Of a stretch of DNA of 62,063 nt, positions 50,945-60,522 are shown piece after piece; position 1 is the first letter of the stretch, and each line of letters opens with the position of its first letter. The DNA comes from Caballeronia sordidicola (GTDB lineage: Bacteria; Pseudomonadota; Gammaproteobacteria; Burkholderiales; Burkholderiaceae), in the NCBI RefSeq assembly GCF_002220365.1, contig NZ_MTHB01000170.1, forward strand, positions 1-62,063. The letters run 5' to 3'. A program made the position numbers and the translations under genes. Under the pieces are notes generated by a model that was not told the origin of the DNA, did no database searches, and was given only the letters and a program-made list of their open reading frames with translations.

Positions 50945-53509
50945 ATGGGTAAGGGAATTTCAATGCTGCGCCCGGGCAATGAACAAGGCGAACCGGACAC
51001 AACGGTTTTCACTCCGTTCAGCTCCCGCCCCATTCCCCGCGCCTTGATGCGCAGCCTCGCTTGCTGGCTTGCGTTGCAAACGGCACTGGCCGTGCCGCTG
51101 GCGTCGCTGGCAAGTGCCGCGGCGGCTAGCGCCCCGGCCGGCACGACGGTAAGTGGGACCATGAGCGCGACCGCCACCGGGGTGGGCGCCGTGCCTCCTC
51201 CCGGCGCCGCCGTGCCATTCAACCGGGCGACCATCGACCAACCGTCGCTCGCCGTGCCCGTACCGGCGTTTGCACAACCGGCCTCGGGCGCATTGGGAGG
51301 ATCGGCCGTACCGGCCGTGCACACGCTCGCCTCCAAGACGCCGACCACGGCCGAGCCCGGCACGCTGGTGCCCGGCGGCCGCCGCCAGACGCTTACGTTC
51401 TCCGACCTGGGTGCGCTCGATCCGCTGCAACTGCATGGCACGGACGGCCAGAACGGCGTGCCGTTCTCGGTTCGTAGCGACGAAGTCGTGACGAGCGCGG
51501 TACTGCACCTGATCTATAGCTATTCACCTTCGCTGCTGCCGTCGATCTCGCAACTCAAGGTGCTGGTCAACGGCGAAGTTGCCGCCACGCTGCCCGTGCC
51601 GCGCGAGCAAGCCGGCATCCTGGTCGCACGCGACGTGTCCATCGACCCGCGCTTCATCACCGAATTCAATCACCTGAACGTGCAGTTGATCGGCCACTAC
51701 ACGCAGCAATGCGAGGACCCGTCGAACTCCACGCTGTGGGCGAGCGTCAGCAACGCGAGCTCGCTCGACCTCACGTATGCATCGCTTGAAAGCAAGGCCG
51801 ACCTGGCCTCGTTGCCCGCGCCTTTCTTCGATCGCCGCGACGTCCGTCGCCTCGAACTGCCGTTCGTGTTTGCGCAAAAACCAAGCGCGGCCATGCTGGA
51901 GGCAGCGGGCGCGGTAGCGTCGTGGTTCGGCTCGCTTAGCGGGTATCGCGGCGCTGTGTTTCCGGCACAGATCGACAACGTGCCGCTCTCCGGCAATGCC
52001 GTGGTGTTCGCCACCAGCGACCAGCACCCGGCCGGCGTGAAGATTCCCGATATATCCGGCCCGACCATCGCGGTGGTGGATCGTGACACTCCCTCGCGCG
52101 GACGCCTGCTGCTCGTAATGGGCCGCAACGACGCCGAACTGAAGACCGCTGCGAAGGCGCTTGGCATCGGCCAGAACACGTTGTCCGGCACGACCGCGAC
52201 GATCACGCAACTGAACGACTTCGCGCCACGCAAACCGTACGACGCGCCGAACTGGCTGCCGACTGACCGGCCGGTGCGTTTCGGCGAACTGGCGGAAGCG
52301 CGTGACCTGTCGGTGACGGGCTATAACGCCGACGCCGTGCGCGTGAACATGCGCGTGCCGCCCGACCTCTTCATGTGGCAAACGAAGGGCGTGCCGATCG
52401 ATTTGGGTTATCGCTACACGGTGCGTCCCACGCTCGACCGGTCCACGCTGAACATCAATGTGAACGACGGTTTCGTGCAGTCGCTGCGGATTCCGGCGGT
52501 CGCTGCGTCCACCTTCGATCTTGGCCGCTATTTCAACCAGGTGATGCCTGACAAGACGGCCGCCGCGCGTCATGAGATCTACCTCCCGCCGTTGCTGCTC
52601 ACGCCGCGCTCGCAATTGCGCCTGCATTTCTACTACGACTACCCGAAGACCGGCGAATGCCAGGGCCGAGTGCTGGATAACGTGGTGGGTTCCATCGATC
52701 CGAATTCGACCATCGACCTGTCGGGCTTCCCGCACTACATGGCGCTGCCCGACCTCGCGGCCTTTGCGAACGGCGGTTTCCCGTTCACGCGCATGGCTGA
52801 CTTGTCCGAGACGGCAGTCATCATGCCCAACGATCCGAACTCCGCTGACTTCAGCCTGTACTTGCTGGAGATGGGACGCATGGGGGCATCGACAGGTTAT
52901 CCGGTGACCGGCGTGACCGTCGCCCAGGCGGATCAGGTCGACAGTCTCGCCGATAAAGACCTGCTGATCCTCGGCTCACCCGGGCGCCAGCCGCTGCTGC
53001 AAAGCTGGGCGAAGCAGATGCCGTTCTCGGGCGACGGCGAGTCGCGCAACTTCGAACTCACCGACGTGGCATTCAAGGTGGTCGACTGGTGGCACGGTGC
53101 GCATGGTGTGGAGCGCCTGCCGGCACGCGCCGACCTGTCGCTTGTCAGCTCCAGCGGCGACGCGCTCATCACCGGCTTCGAGTCGCCGCTGAAAAACAGT
53201 CGCAGCGCAGTGGCGTTGATCAGCGCGGCCGGACAGTCCGATGCGGACCTGTCCGCCGCGTTGCTCGACAACGACATCCTGCCCGAGATCCAGGGCGCGA
53301 TGGCCGTGATTCACGGACGCGACGTCACGGTGACATCGAATGGCCAGGCGTACTACGTCGGCCGCTTGTCGCCGTTCGAATACATGCGCTGGGCGTTGTC
53401 GTCGCATCCGCTCTTGCTGGTGCTCGGCGGCTTGCTCGCGGCCATCATCATCGCGGCACTGTTCTACCGGTCGCTGCGCGCCATTGCTGCGCGCCGTTTG
53501 AGGGATTGA
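50945..53509 (+). CDS. bcsB: BcsB, periplasmic cellulose synthase subunit
   Basis: An 854-residue periplasmic partner of BcsA anchored by a C-terminal membrane helix (LLLVLGGLLAAIIIAALFYRSL). An N-terminal signal-like segment near residues 35-55 (ACWLALQTALAVPLASLASA) is followed by Ala/Gly/Pro-rich linker, then carbohydrate-binding and flavodoxin-like domains (GHYTQQCEDPSNSTLWASVSNASSLDL, AVVDRDTPSRGRLLLVMG, LHFYYDYPKTGECQG). Its start is one base after the bcsA stop; ATG at 50963, after TAAGGGA, is an equally plausible start. It guides the glucan across the periplasm. Confidence 0.95.
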   Translation: MGKGISMLRPGNEQGEPDTTVFTPFSSRPIPRALMRSLACWLALQTALAVPLASLASAAAASAPAGTTVSGTMSATATGVGAVPPPGAAVPFNRATIDQPSLAVPVPAFAQPASGALGGSAVPAVHTLASKTPTTAEPGTLVPGGRRQTLTFSDLGALDPLQLHGTDGQNGVPFSVRSDEVVTSAVLHLIYSYSPSLLPSISQLKVLVNGEVAATLPVPREQAGILVARDVSIDPRFITEFNHLNVQLIGHYTQQCEDPSNSTLWASVSNASSLDLTYASLESKADLASLPAPFFDRRDVRRLELPFVFAQKPSAAMLEAAGAVASWFGSLSGYRGAVFPAQIDNVPLSGNAVVFATSDQHPAGVKIPDISGPTIAVVDRDTPSRGRLLLVMGRNDAELKTAAKALGIGQNTLSGTTATITQLNDFAPRKPYDAPNWLPTDRPVRFGELAEARDLSVTGYNADAVRVNMRVPPDLFMWQTKGVPIDLGYRYTVRPTLDRSTLNINVNDGFVQSLRIPAVAASTFDLGRYFNQVMPDKTAAARHEIYLPPLLLTPRSQLRLHFYYDYPKTGECQGRVLDNVVGSIDPNSTIDLSGFPHYMALPDLAAFANGGFPFTRMADLSETAVIMPNDPNSADFSLYLLEMGRMGASTGYPVTGVTVAQADQVDSLADKDLLILGSPGRQPLLQSWAKQMPFSGDGESRNFELTDVAFKVVDWWHGAHGVERLPARADLSLVSSSGDALITGFESPLKNSRSAVALISAAGQSDADLSAALLDNDILPEIQGAMAVIHGRDVTVTSNGQAYYVGRLSPFEYMRWALSSHPLLLVLGGLLAAIIIAALFYRSLRAIAARRLRD

Positions 53510-53510
53510 T

Positions 53511-54710
53511 ATGCCGGCAGGTTTGATGCGTGGATCGAAGACTGCAATTCTGGCGCTGGCGTTGACCGGCATGGGGACCACGTTCAGCACTTATGCCTCT
53601 TCAGCGCCCGCGCAATGTACCGACTGGACCGCTTACCGGACCTTCACTGCACGCTTCGTTCAGGCTGACGGCCGCGTGATCGACTACTCGACGCCGACGC
53701 AGCAAACGACCTCCGAAGGCCAGTCGTACGCAATGTTCTTCGCGCTGGTCGCGAACGACCGCGCGACCTTCGACCGGCTGCTCGCGTGGACCCGTACGAA
53801 CCTCGCCGCGAACCAGTTCGAACCGGGCAACGTCCGGTTGCCTTCATGGCAATGGGGCAAGAAGCCGGATGGTTCGTTCGGGGTGCTCGATCCCAATTCG
53901 GCCTCCGACTCCGATCTGTGGATCGCCTACGACCTGCTGCAAGCCGGACGTCTGTGGAACGAGAAGACTTACACGCAACTGGGCATGGCGCTGGCGGCTC
54001 AGATAGTGCGTCATGAAGTGACGAATCTTGCAGGCATCGGGCCGATGTTGCTGCCCGGTCCGCAGGGCTTCCAAACCGGCGACGTGGCGCGCCTGAATCC
54101 GAGCTATTCCCCGCTGCCGGTGTTGCGCGGCCTCGCTCGCGAGATGCCGGACGGCCCGTGGAATCAGCTTGCCGAGAATGGCTACAAGCTCGTGGCAACC
54201 ACTGCGCCGCGTGGCTTTTCTCCGGACTGGGCGGCGTACAAGTCAGGGCAGTTCGTCGTCGATCCGCAGACCGCCGACACCGGCAGCTACGACGCGATTC
54301 GCGTGTATCTGTGGGCCGGGCTGACTTCTGGCGGCGATCCGCTTGGCAAGCCGTGGCTCGCTGCGCTCGGGGGCATGCGCCAGGCCGTGGCACTTAACGG
54401 GTATCCGCCGGAACGCGTGAATGTAGCGACCGGAGTGACGAGCGGCGAAGGCCCGCTTAGCTACTGGGCCGCGCTCGCGCCGTACTTCAAGACTGTCGGC
54501 GATGATCGCAGCCTGGGCTTGGCCCGCACGCATCTAGCGGCACTCGACGCACCCGTGGCACTCTCTTCGGGCGCTGCGCCCGCCAATCCTAACCGTGAAC
54601 CGGTTTATTACGACCGGGTGCTGGGCTTGTTCGGCGCCGGATTTATAGATGGCCGATACCGTTTCGACGAAGCCGGCCGACTCGTGCCGAGTTGGAGAAG
54701 CGCATGTTGA
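53511..54710 (+). CDS. bcsZ: BcsZ, periplasmic GH8 endoglucanase
   Basis: A 399-residue GH8 endo-1,4-glucanase with an N-terminal signal peptide (cleavage near TYASSA). Catalytic landmarks: acid glutamate in TSEGQSYAM, and DPNSASDSDLWIAY with conserved Asp. Further: WQWG and SYDAIRVYLWAGL. It trims misfolded glucan during secretion and is part of most bcs operons. It begins two bases after bcsB ends. Its stop lies just inside the bcsC start. Confidence 0.95.
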   Translation: MPAGLMRGSKTAILALALTGMGTTFSTYASSAPAQCTDWTAYRTFTARFVQADGRVIDYSTPTQQTTSEGQSYAMFFALVANDRATFDRLLAWTRTNLAANQFEPGNVRLPSWQWGKKPDGSFGVLDPNSASDSDLWIAYDLLQAGRLWNEKTYTQLGMALAAQIVRHEVTNLAGIGPMLLPGPQGFQTGDVARLNPSYSPLPVLRGLAREMPDGPWNQLAENGYKLVATTAPRGFSPDWAAYKSGQFVVDPQTADTGSYDAIRVYLWAGLTSGGDPLGKPWLAALGGMRQAVALNGYPPERVNVATGVTSGEGPLSYWAALAPYFKTVGDDRSLGLARTHLAALDAPVALSSGAAPANPNREPVYYDRVLGLFGAGFIDGRYRFDEAGRLVPSWRSAC

Positions 54711-57700
54711 AACGGTCCCTGTTCCCGATGAAACCGCACGCCGGCGCGCGAGCGATTGCACTGAGTCTCGTGGCTGGCTGTGTCGCCAATGTGCCGCTCA
54801 CCGTGTTCGCGCAAGCTGCCAGCAGCGCAGCCACCGCGGGCGCCGTGCCCGGCGCCAGTGCCAATTCACCGCTGGCCGTGCTGATCGACCAGGGCCGCTA
54901 TTGGCAAGCGCATCGCCGAGGCGATCTGGCCGAGCAGGCGTGGCAGAAGGTGCTGCGCATCGACCCGAAGCAACCCGACGCGCTCTACGGCATGGGCATC
55001 ATCCTCTCGGACCGCAAGGACGGCAGCGGCGCGCAGCAGTATCTGCAGCGCCTGCGGGAGGCTGCGCCGCAGTATCCGAATATCGATGAACTCGGCCGGA
55101 GGCTGGGCGAAACCAGCCCGCGCGACCAGACCGTGAACGACGCCCGGCGGCTCGCGCAAAGCGGCCAGAGCGCATCTGCCGTGCAGGAATATCAGCGCGC
55201 GATAGAGGGCAAGCCTGCCACGCCGGAACTTACGCTCGAGTATTACCAGGCGCTTGCCGCCACGCCGCAAGGCTGGGATCAGGCACGTCAGGGCCTGACA
55301 CAGCTCGCGCGCCAGAACCCCAACGACCCGCGCTATGCGCTGGCGCTCGCGCAGCACCTGACCTATCGCGACACGACGCGGCGTGACGGTATCGCCCGCC
55401 TCGCGCAGTTGAGCACGGACAGCACGGTCGGCGAGGAGGCGAAAAAAAGCTGGCGCCAGGCCCTGCTGTGGCTCGGCGCGCGCGCGTCCGACGCACCGCT
55501 TTATCAAGCGTATTTGCAAGCATCGCCGGACGATCCTGCGGTCAAGGCGCGTTTCGATTCGATGGTCCAGCAAGACAAGCAGGCTCGCGATCGCGTGCAA
55601 GCGGATGCCGCGGTCGATGCCCGGGGCCGCTCGGTCGCCGATGGTTTCGCATCGCTGGATCGTGGCGATATCGTTTCGGCGCGCGCTCGTTTTTCGGCGG
55701 TGCTGGCGAATAGCCCGAACGATGGCGATGCGCTCGGCGGCATGGGTATCGCTGCATTGAAGCAAGAAAAATTCGACGAAGCACGCACGTATCTGGAGCG
55801 GGCATCGCGGGCCGGCAATCCGGCTCGTTGGAAAGATGCGCTCACCAGCGCGACATACTGGAGTTATACGAGCGCGGGTATCGGCGCGCGCAGTAACGGC
55901 GAGATCGCGCAGGCGAAGTCGGATTTCGAGCGTGCGATCGCGCTGAATCCGTCGGACACCACCGCGCAGACCATGCTGGGCGAAACGCTGCTCAATAGTG
56001 GCGACCCGCGCGGCGCGGAACAGGCGTACCGAATGGCGCTGCGCCGTCAGGCCGACAACCCCGACGCGATTCGCGGATTGGTCGGCGCACTGGCCGCGCA
56101 GGGCCGTGGCGACGAAGCGCTCAGCTTCGCGAACCAGTTGAACGCAGAGCAACAGGCGAAGGCCGGCGGCATCAACAAGCTGCGCGGCGAAGCGCAGGCG
56201 GCGCAAGCGCGTGCGGCAGAAGCGCGGGGTGACCTGGGCACCGCGCGCAGTCTCTTCGAAGACGCGTTGCTGAACAATCCCGACGACGTCTGGATGCGCC
56301 TCGATCTCGCACGCATCTATGTGCGACAAGGTGCTGTCGGCAATGCGCGCAGCATGATGGACGGCTTGCTCGCCGCGCATCCCGACATGACCGATGCGCT
56401 TTATGCAAGCGCGCTGCTGTCCGCCGAAACGCAGGACTGGGCGACGGGTTTGTCGCAGTTGGAACGCATTCCGGTCAACCAGCGCACGACGGCCATGACC
56501 GTGCTGCAACATCGCTTATGGGTTCATACGCAAGCGGATCTCGCGAACCGGATGTCGCGTGCCGGGCAGACGCAACAAGCCGAAGCGATTCTGCAAGCCG
56601 CTACGCCCACTGCCCAGGGCAGCCCGGAACTGATCGGTGTGGTTGCGTCATCGTATCTGCAGGCGGGCGACGCCATGCGCGCTTTGTCGCTGGTGCGTGG
56701 CGCGATGGCCGTTGTCCCGGACGATACGGGCCTGCTGCTGCAATACGCAGGTATCCTGACCAACATTCCCGTGACCGCGGGACAAACGAATCCGCAGCAG
56801 CAAGCCGAACTAAGCTCGGTCATGCGACGGCTGTCCGCTTCGCAGCTCACGCCGCAGCAACGCATCGACTTCAACAACCTGAATGTCGGCATTGTGGTGA
56901 AGCAGGCCGATACAGTGCGTCAGCGCGGTGACCTGGCAAGCGCCTACGATGTGATCGCGCCCTGGCTGTCCGCCATGCCCGACAACCCTGATCTGCAGGG
57001 CGCGCTGGCCCGCTTGTACACCTCCGCCGGCGATGACCGCAGCGCGCTCGCGAGTTACCGCGCGGCGCTGGCTCGACGTCCTGACGACATCGACTTGCAG
57101 GTGGCGGCGATTGGCGCGGCGTCTGGTGCGAAGGACTTTTCTTTTGCTGAGGCAACGGCGAATCAGGCATTGCGCGCGGCGCCAGATGACCCCCGCGTGC
57201 TCGCTGCAACCGGCCGCATGTATCACGCCGAGGGCAAGCTCTCGCTGGCATCGCGTTACTTGCAGCAGGCGTTGATCGCAGCGAATACGCCTGTGGCTCA
57301 AACGGTGCGTGCTAATGGCCAGGGTGCGCAACCTAACGTCCCGCGCGGTTGGGAATCCGCCATGCAACGCATCGGGTCAATGCCGCTGCCCGGTACTAAT
57401 CCATTTGAAGGCAAGACCGCCGTCGAAACATCCGCGAGTGTATCGGGCGCATCAGGCGCACCAACCGGCCCGCTGAGCGGACTGTTCTCGCGCTCGACCA
57501 CGCCGATGCCCGGGTTGCCCACTGGGTCGTCCAATTATCCCCAGCTTTCCTCACCGACGCAGAACGTGCCGAACTATTTGCCCCCGCCTCAACCCGCGCC
57601 TTATTCGACTCCGTATGTCGCACCCTATTCGACGCCGGGTAATGTGCCGCGCCCGGTGACGTCAAGCGGCGGATATGGTCCCGATACATCGGGTTCAAGC

Positions 57701-59656
57701 CAGTCCGGCGGTCCGGCCGCCGCGCCGTTGCAACCTTATCCGGGGCAAGCGCCGGCTCAGGATTCGGGACAGTATCAGGGGCAATATCAAGGTCAATACC
57801 AGGCTCAGGGACAGGCTCAATATCAGCCGCAGGCTTATCAGCAGCCGAATCAGCCGCAATATCAGCAGGCTTATCCGGCGCAGAATCAGCAGCAATATCA
57901 ACAGCCGTATCAACAACAGCCGTATCAACAGCAGCCTTATCAACAGCAGCAGCCGTATCCGGCTCAGTATCAGCAAGCTCAGCAGCCGTACAACCCGGCG
58001 GCTAGCTCGCCATGGCCGATGTCGCCCGCTGCGCGCGAAGCGCAGGCGAACGCTCAGCAGCCGCAACCCCGCACGTATTCCAGCGCATCGGCAGCGAAAT
58101 CGAAACGTACGTCTTCGCGTAAGCAGGCCACGTCGCGTAATGCCCGCCAGGCCGATGAAACCGACTACAGGCAACAGCCGTACCCGCAACAACAGCAACA
58201 GCAATACGCGCAACAAGGGTACGGCTATCCGCAGCAGCAACAGCAACCTTATGTGAACCAGGGCTACGGCCAGCCGTATATCCCGCAACCGCCCGCAGGT
58301 TACGGTTACGCCCCCCCGCAAACGGCACAGGCGTACTCCGGCATGGCCGGCAACAATCCGACAACGGTGGCAAATGCACAGACGCTGGGCGTCGCCGACG
58401 AACTCGCGCAAATCAACCGCGCCCGGTCGAGCACGGTGTCGGGCGGCATCATCTTTCGCGAACGCACGGGGGAAGACGGGCTGTCGAACCTGACGGATAT
58501 CGAAGCGCCGGTGCAGGGTCGCATCGCGGCGGGGAACGGGCATATCGTCGTGACGGCGACACCGGTCACGCTGGATGCGGGCACGGCCGGGAACGACCCG
58601 AACACGCTGGCGCGGTTTGGCGGGAGCGTGGTCGGCGGCCTCACGGGCCAAAATCTTTCCGGCGACCAGACGGCGAGTGGCGTGGGGTTATCGGTGGGAT
58701 ATGAAACCGACAGCATCAAGGCCGACGTGGGCAGGACACCTTTCGGTTTTCGTGAAGCTAACTGGGTCGGCGGCGCTGAATACAACGGTGGCATCACCGA
58801 CAAGGTTTCGTACTCGCTCGCCGTTGCACGCCGCGCTGTCACGGACAGCTTGCTGTCCTATGCGGGCACGCGAGATTCGAGCCTCAACAACTTGAGCTCC
58901 AACACCATTACCACGTTAACCCAGAGCCTTACGCCAGCGCAGATCGTTCGGTTGAGTCAACTAGGAACGCTGACTTGGGGCGGCGTGACGTCGAACGGCG
59001 GCCGTGCCTCGCTCGGCTGGGACGACGGCATGAGCGGCGCCTATGTGAACGCGTCGTACGAGTACTTCGACGGCCAGAACGTGGAGAGCAATACGGCGGT
59101 CAAGGGCGGCGGCGGGGTCTACACCCGCTTGTTCACGGACGCAAACCAGACGCTAACCGTTGGCGTGAACACGACCCTGATGCACTACGACAAAAACCTG
59201 TCGTACTTCACGTACGGTCAGGGCGGATATTTCAGCCCGCAACAATATGTGATCTTGAACATTCCGGTCGAGTACAAAGGTCGCAACGGCGCGTTCACCT
59301 ACGATGTGAAGGGGTCGATCGGGGTTCAGCATTATCGCCAGAATACGTCGAATTACTTCCCGACCGATAGCGGTGCCCAGCAGGTGGTCGCGTCCCTGAC
59401 GGCGACCCCGTACACCACGAGCGGTGTGTATCCCGCGACCAGCAAGACAGGCGTCGCGTACTCGTTCAATGCAAGCGGCGAATACCAGCTCGCACCGCAA
59501 CTGTTCGTGGGCGGATCGGCGTCGCTTGGAAACGCGTACCAGTATCGGGAATACATGGCTGCTGTTTATGTGCGATACAGCTTCACGAAGCAATTGGGCG
59601 CTGTGACATTCCCGCCGACCACGTTGACGTCGCCGTATCTGCCGTCCACGAATTGA
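54704..59656 (+). CDS. bcsC: BcsC, TPR/outer-membrane cellulose exporter with Q-rich linker
   Basis: ATG at 54704, after GGAG, overlaps bcsZ by seven bases; 1650 residues, far longer than E. coli BcsC (about 1157). A signal peptide (about 1-40) leads to many TPR units (about 45-900: HRRGDLAEQAWQKVLRIDPKQPDALYGMG and repeats). Residues about 960-1210 form a Gln/Tyr/Pro-rich low-complexity linker, with many PYQQQ and QYQ units, and a short basic island (SAAKSKRTSSRKQATSRNAR). The rest (about 1240-1650) is the BcsC C-terminal 16-strand barrel, starting SSTVSGGIIFRERTGEDGLS and ending VYVRYSFTKQ. It exports cellulose through the outer membrane. Confidence 0.95.
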   Translation: MLKRSLFPMKPHAGARAIALSLVAGCVANVPLTVFAQAASSAATAGAVPGASANSPLAVLIDQGRYWQAHRRGDLAEQAWQKVLRIDPKQPDALYGMGIILSDRKDGSGAQQYLQRLREAAPQYPNIDELGRRLGETSPRDQTVNDARRLAQSGQSASAVQEYQRAIEGKPATPELTLEYYQALAATPQGWDQARQGLTQLARQNPNDPRYALALAQHLTYRDTTRRDGIARLAQLSTDSTVGEEAKKSWRQALLWLGARASDAPLYQAYLQASPDDPAVKARFDSMVQQDKQARDRVQADAAVDARGRSVADGFASLDRGDIVSARARFSAVLANSPNDGDALGGMGIAALKQEKFDEARTYLERASRAGNPARWKDALTSATYWSYTSAGIGARSNGEIAQAKSDFERAIALNPSDTTAQTMLGETLLNSGDPRGAEQAYRMALRRQADNPDAIRGLVGALAAQGRGDEALSFANQLNAEQQAKAGGINKLRGEAQAAQARAAEARGDLGTARSLFEDALLNNPDDVWMRLDLARIYVRQGAVGNARSMMDGLLAAHPDMTDALYASALLSAETQDWATGLSQLERIPVNQRTTAMTVLQHRLWVHTQADLANRMSRAGQTQQAEAILQAATPTAQGSPELIGVVASSYLQAGDAMRALSLVRGAMAVVPDDTGLLLQYAGILTNIPVTAGQTNPQQQAELSSVMRRLSASQLTPQQRIDFNNLNVGIVVKQADTVRQRGDLASAYDVIAPWLSAMPDNPDLQGALARLYTSAGDDRSALASYRAALARRPDDIDLQVAAIGAASGAKDFSFAEATANQALRAAPDDPRVLAATGRMYHAEGKLSLASRYLQQALIAANTPVAQTVRANGQGAQPNVPRGWESAMQRIGSMPLPGTNPFEGKTAVETSASVSGASGAPTGPLSGLFSRSTTPMPGLPTGSSNYPQLSSPTQNVPNYLPPPQPAPYSTPYVAPYSTPGNVPRPVTSSGGYGPDTSGSSQSGGPAAAPLQPYPGQAPAQDSGQYQGQYQGQYQAQGQAQYQPQAYQQPNQPQYQQAYPAQNQQQYQQPYQQQPYQQQPYQQQQPYPAQYQQAQQPYNPAASSPWPMSPAAREAQANAQQPQPRTYSSASAAKSKRTSSRKQATSRNARQADETDYRQQPYPQQQQQQYAQQGYGYPQQQQQPYVNQGYGQPYIPQPPAGYGYAPPQTAQAYSGMAGNNPTTVANAQTLGVADELAQINRARSSTVSGGIIFRERTGEDGLSNLTDIEAPVQGRIAAGNGHIVVTATPVTLDAGTAGNDPNTLARFGGSVVGGLTGQNLSGDQTASGVGLSVGYETDSIKADVGRTPFGFREANWVGGAEYNGGITDKVSYSLAVARRAVTDSLLSYAGTRDSSLNNLSSNTITTLTQSLTPAQIVRLSQLGTLTWGGVTSNGGRASLGWDDGMSGAYVNASYEYFDGQNVESNTAVKGGGGVYTRLFTDANQTLTVGVNTTLMHYDKNLSYFTYGQGGYFSPQQYVILNIPVEYKGRNGAFTYDVKGSIGVQHYRQNTSNYFPTDSGAQQVVASLTATPYTTSGVYPATSKTGVAYSFNASGEYQLAPQLFVGGSASLGNAYQYREYMAAVYVRYSFTKQLGAVTFPPTTLTSPYLPSTN
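57770..57985 (+). repeat. Short tandem repeats coding Q/Y/P-rich segment of bcsC
   Basis: Imperfect repeats of CAG/CAA, TAT and CCG codons (for example CAATATCAAGGTCAATACCA and PYQQQ units of 15 bases near 57905-57960). The translation has almost only Gln, Tyr, Pro, Ala and Gly. Slippage could change linker length while keeping frame, as units are multiples of 3. Confidence 0.85.
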
Positions 59657-59671
59657 CGCGTGATCAACCCA

Positions 59672-59707
59672 GCGGTTCGGGTGCTAAGCGCCCGAGCCGC
59701 CTTCTTT
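59672..59707 (+). terminator. Terminator of the bcs operon
   Basis: Arms of 13 bases (59672-59684 and 59688-59700) with a TAA loop pair fully if two G-U pairs are allowed in the + transcript; CTTCTTT follows. It lies 16 bases after the bcsC stop. On the other strand the wobble pairs become mismatches, so it favours the + direction. Confidence 0.85.
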
Positions 59708-60458
59708 AAACCAGCACCGCCCCGCCGTCGACCACAACCGTCTGTCCCGTCGCGAATCCGCTCTCCATCAGAAACAGATAGGCAGCAGCGACATCGCGCG
59801 CCTCGCCCACTCGTCCAACCGGTAAATGCTTGCCGGCTTGTTCGTACATTGCCTGCCGGTCCTCTTCGGACATGTTCTGCCATAAGTTCGTCGCGATCAA
59901 TCCCGGCGAAACGGCGTTGACACGCAACGGTGCCAGTTCCACGGCAAGCGCACGCGTGAGCGCGTCCATCGCGCCGCACACGCTCGCGCCGAACGCCCAG
60001 CCGCTACGCGGACGCAGCGCCGCGACGCCCGTTGTCAGCACGATCGAACCGCCCGCCACAATATGTGGAGCGCCGTGTTTGACCGCTGCGAGTGCACCCC
60101 AATAGCGGATATCGAAGGCACGTCTTGCCAGCGATAAATCCGTCCCAGCAATCTCACCAAGTCTCAGCGAATCCCCGGCGGTGAACACCAGATGATCGAA
60201 GCTGCCGGTCGCGTTGAAAAACGCTTCAATAGCAGGCTCATCGGTGAGATCGAGCACTTGGCCCTCTGCATTCGTGCCGAGCGCCGTGACCGCGGCGTCG
60301 ACACGTCCCGCGTGACTCGATCCAATCACAACCCGCGCGCCTTGCGCCAGCGCATACTCCGCCACTGCATAACCAATCCCCGATGAACCGCCGAGCACGA
60401 CCACTTTCTTGCCATCGAGGCGGCCTTTACCGCTCGCATTTTCTTCCGCGTGCATCAT
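59706..60458 (-). CDS. Atypical SDR-family protein lacking YxxxK
   Basis: A 250-residue protein of the classical SDR shape. The cofactor motif VVVLGGSSGIGYAVAE, the NAxG-like HLVFTAGDS and the C-terminal PGLIATNLW and TGQTVVVDGGAVLV are clear. The catalytic YxxxK is absent: GWAFGASVCGAMDAL stands where a GYAASKAAL-type segment is expected. The serine loop is LTTGVAAL. It may be a non-catalytic or unusual SDR; some named SDR subfamilies carry this ASxCGAM pattern. Start codon ATG with a second M. It converges on the bcs operon. Confidence 0.85.
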   Translation of the reverse strand: MMHAEENASGKGRLDGKKVVVLGGSSGIGYAVAEYALAQGARVVIGSSHAGRVDAAVTALGTNAEGQVLDLTDEPAIEAFFNATGSFDHLVFTAGDSLRLGEIAGTDLSLARRAFDIRYWGALAAVKHGAPHIVAGGSIVLTTGVAALRPRSGWAFGASVCGAMDALTRALAVELAPLRVNAVSPGLIATNLWQNMSEEDRQAMYEQAGKHLPVGRVGEARDVAAAYLFLMESGFATGQTVVVDGGAVLV

Positions 60459-60522
60459 GGGTTGTACTCCTGATTAAAGGTGAATCTTCAACAGCCGGGT
60501 TCTGGGGCTCGATGCCCTTTTA

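Noticed and set aside
54866..56512. 548-residue open frame on -
   Set aside because: Antisense to the TPR part of bcsC; no domain recognisable.
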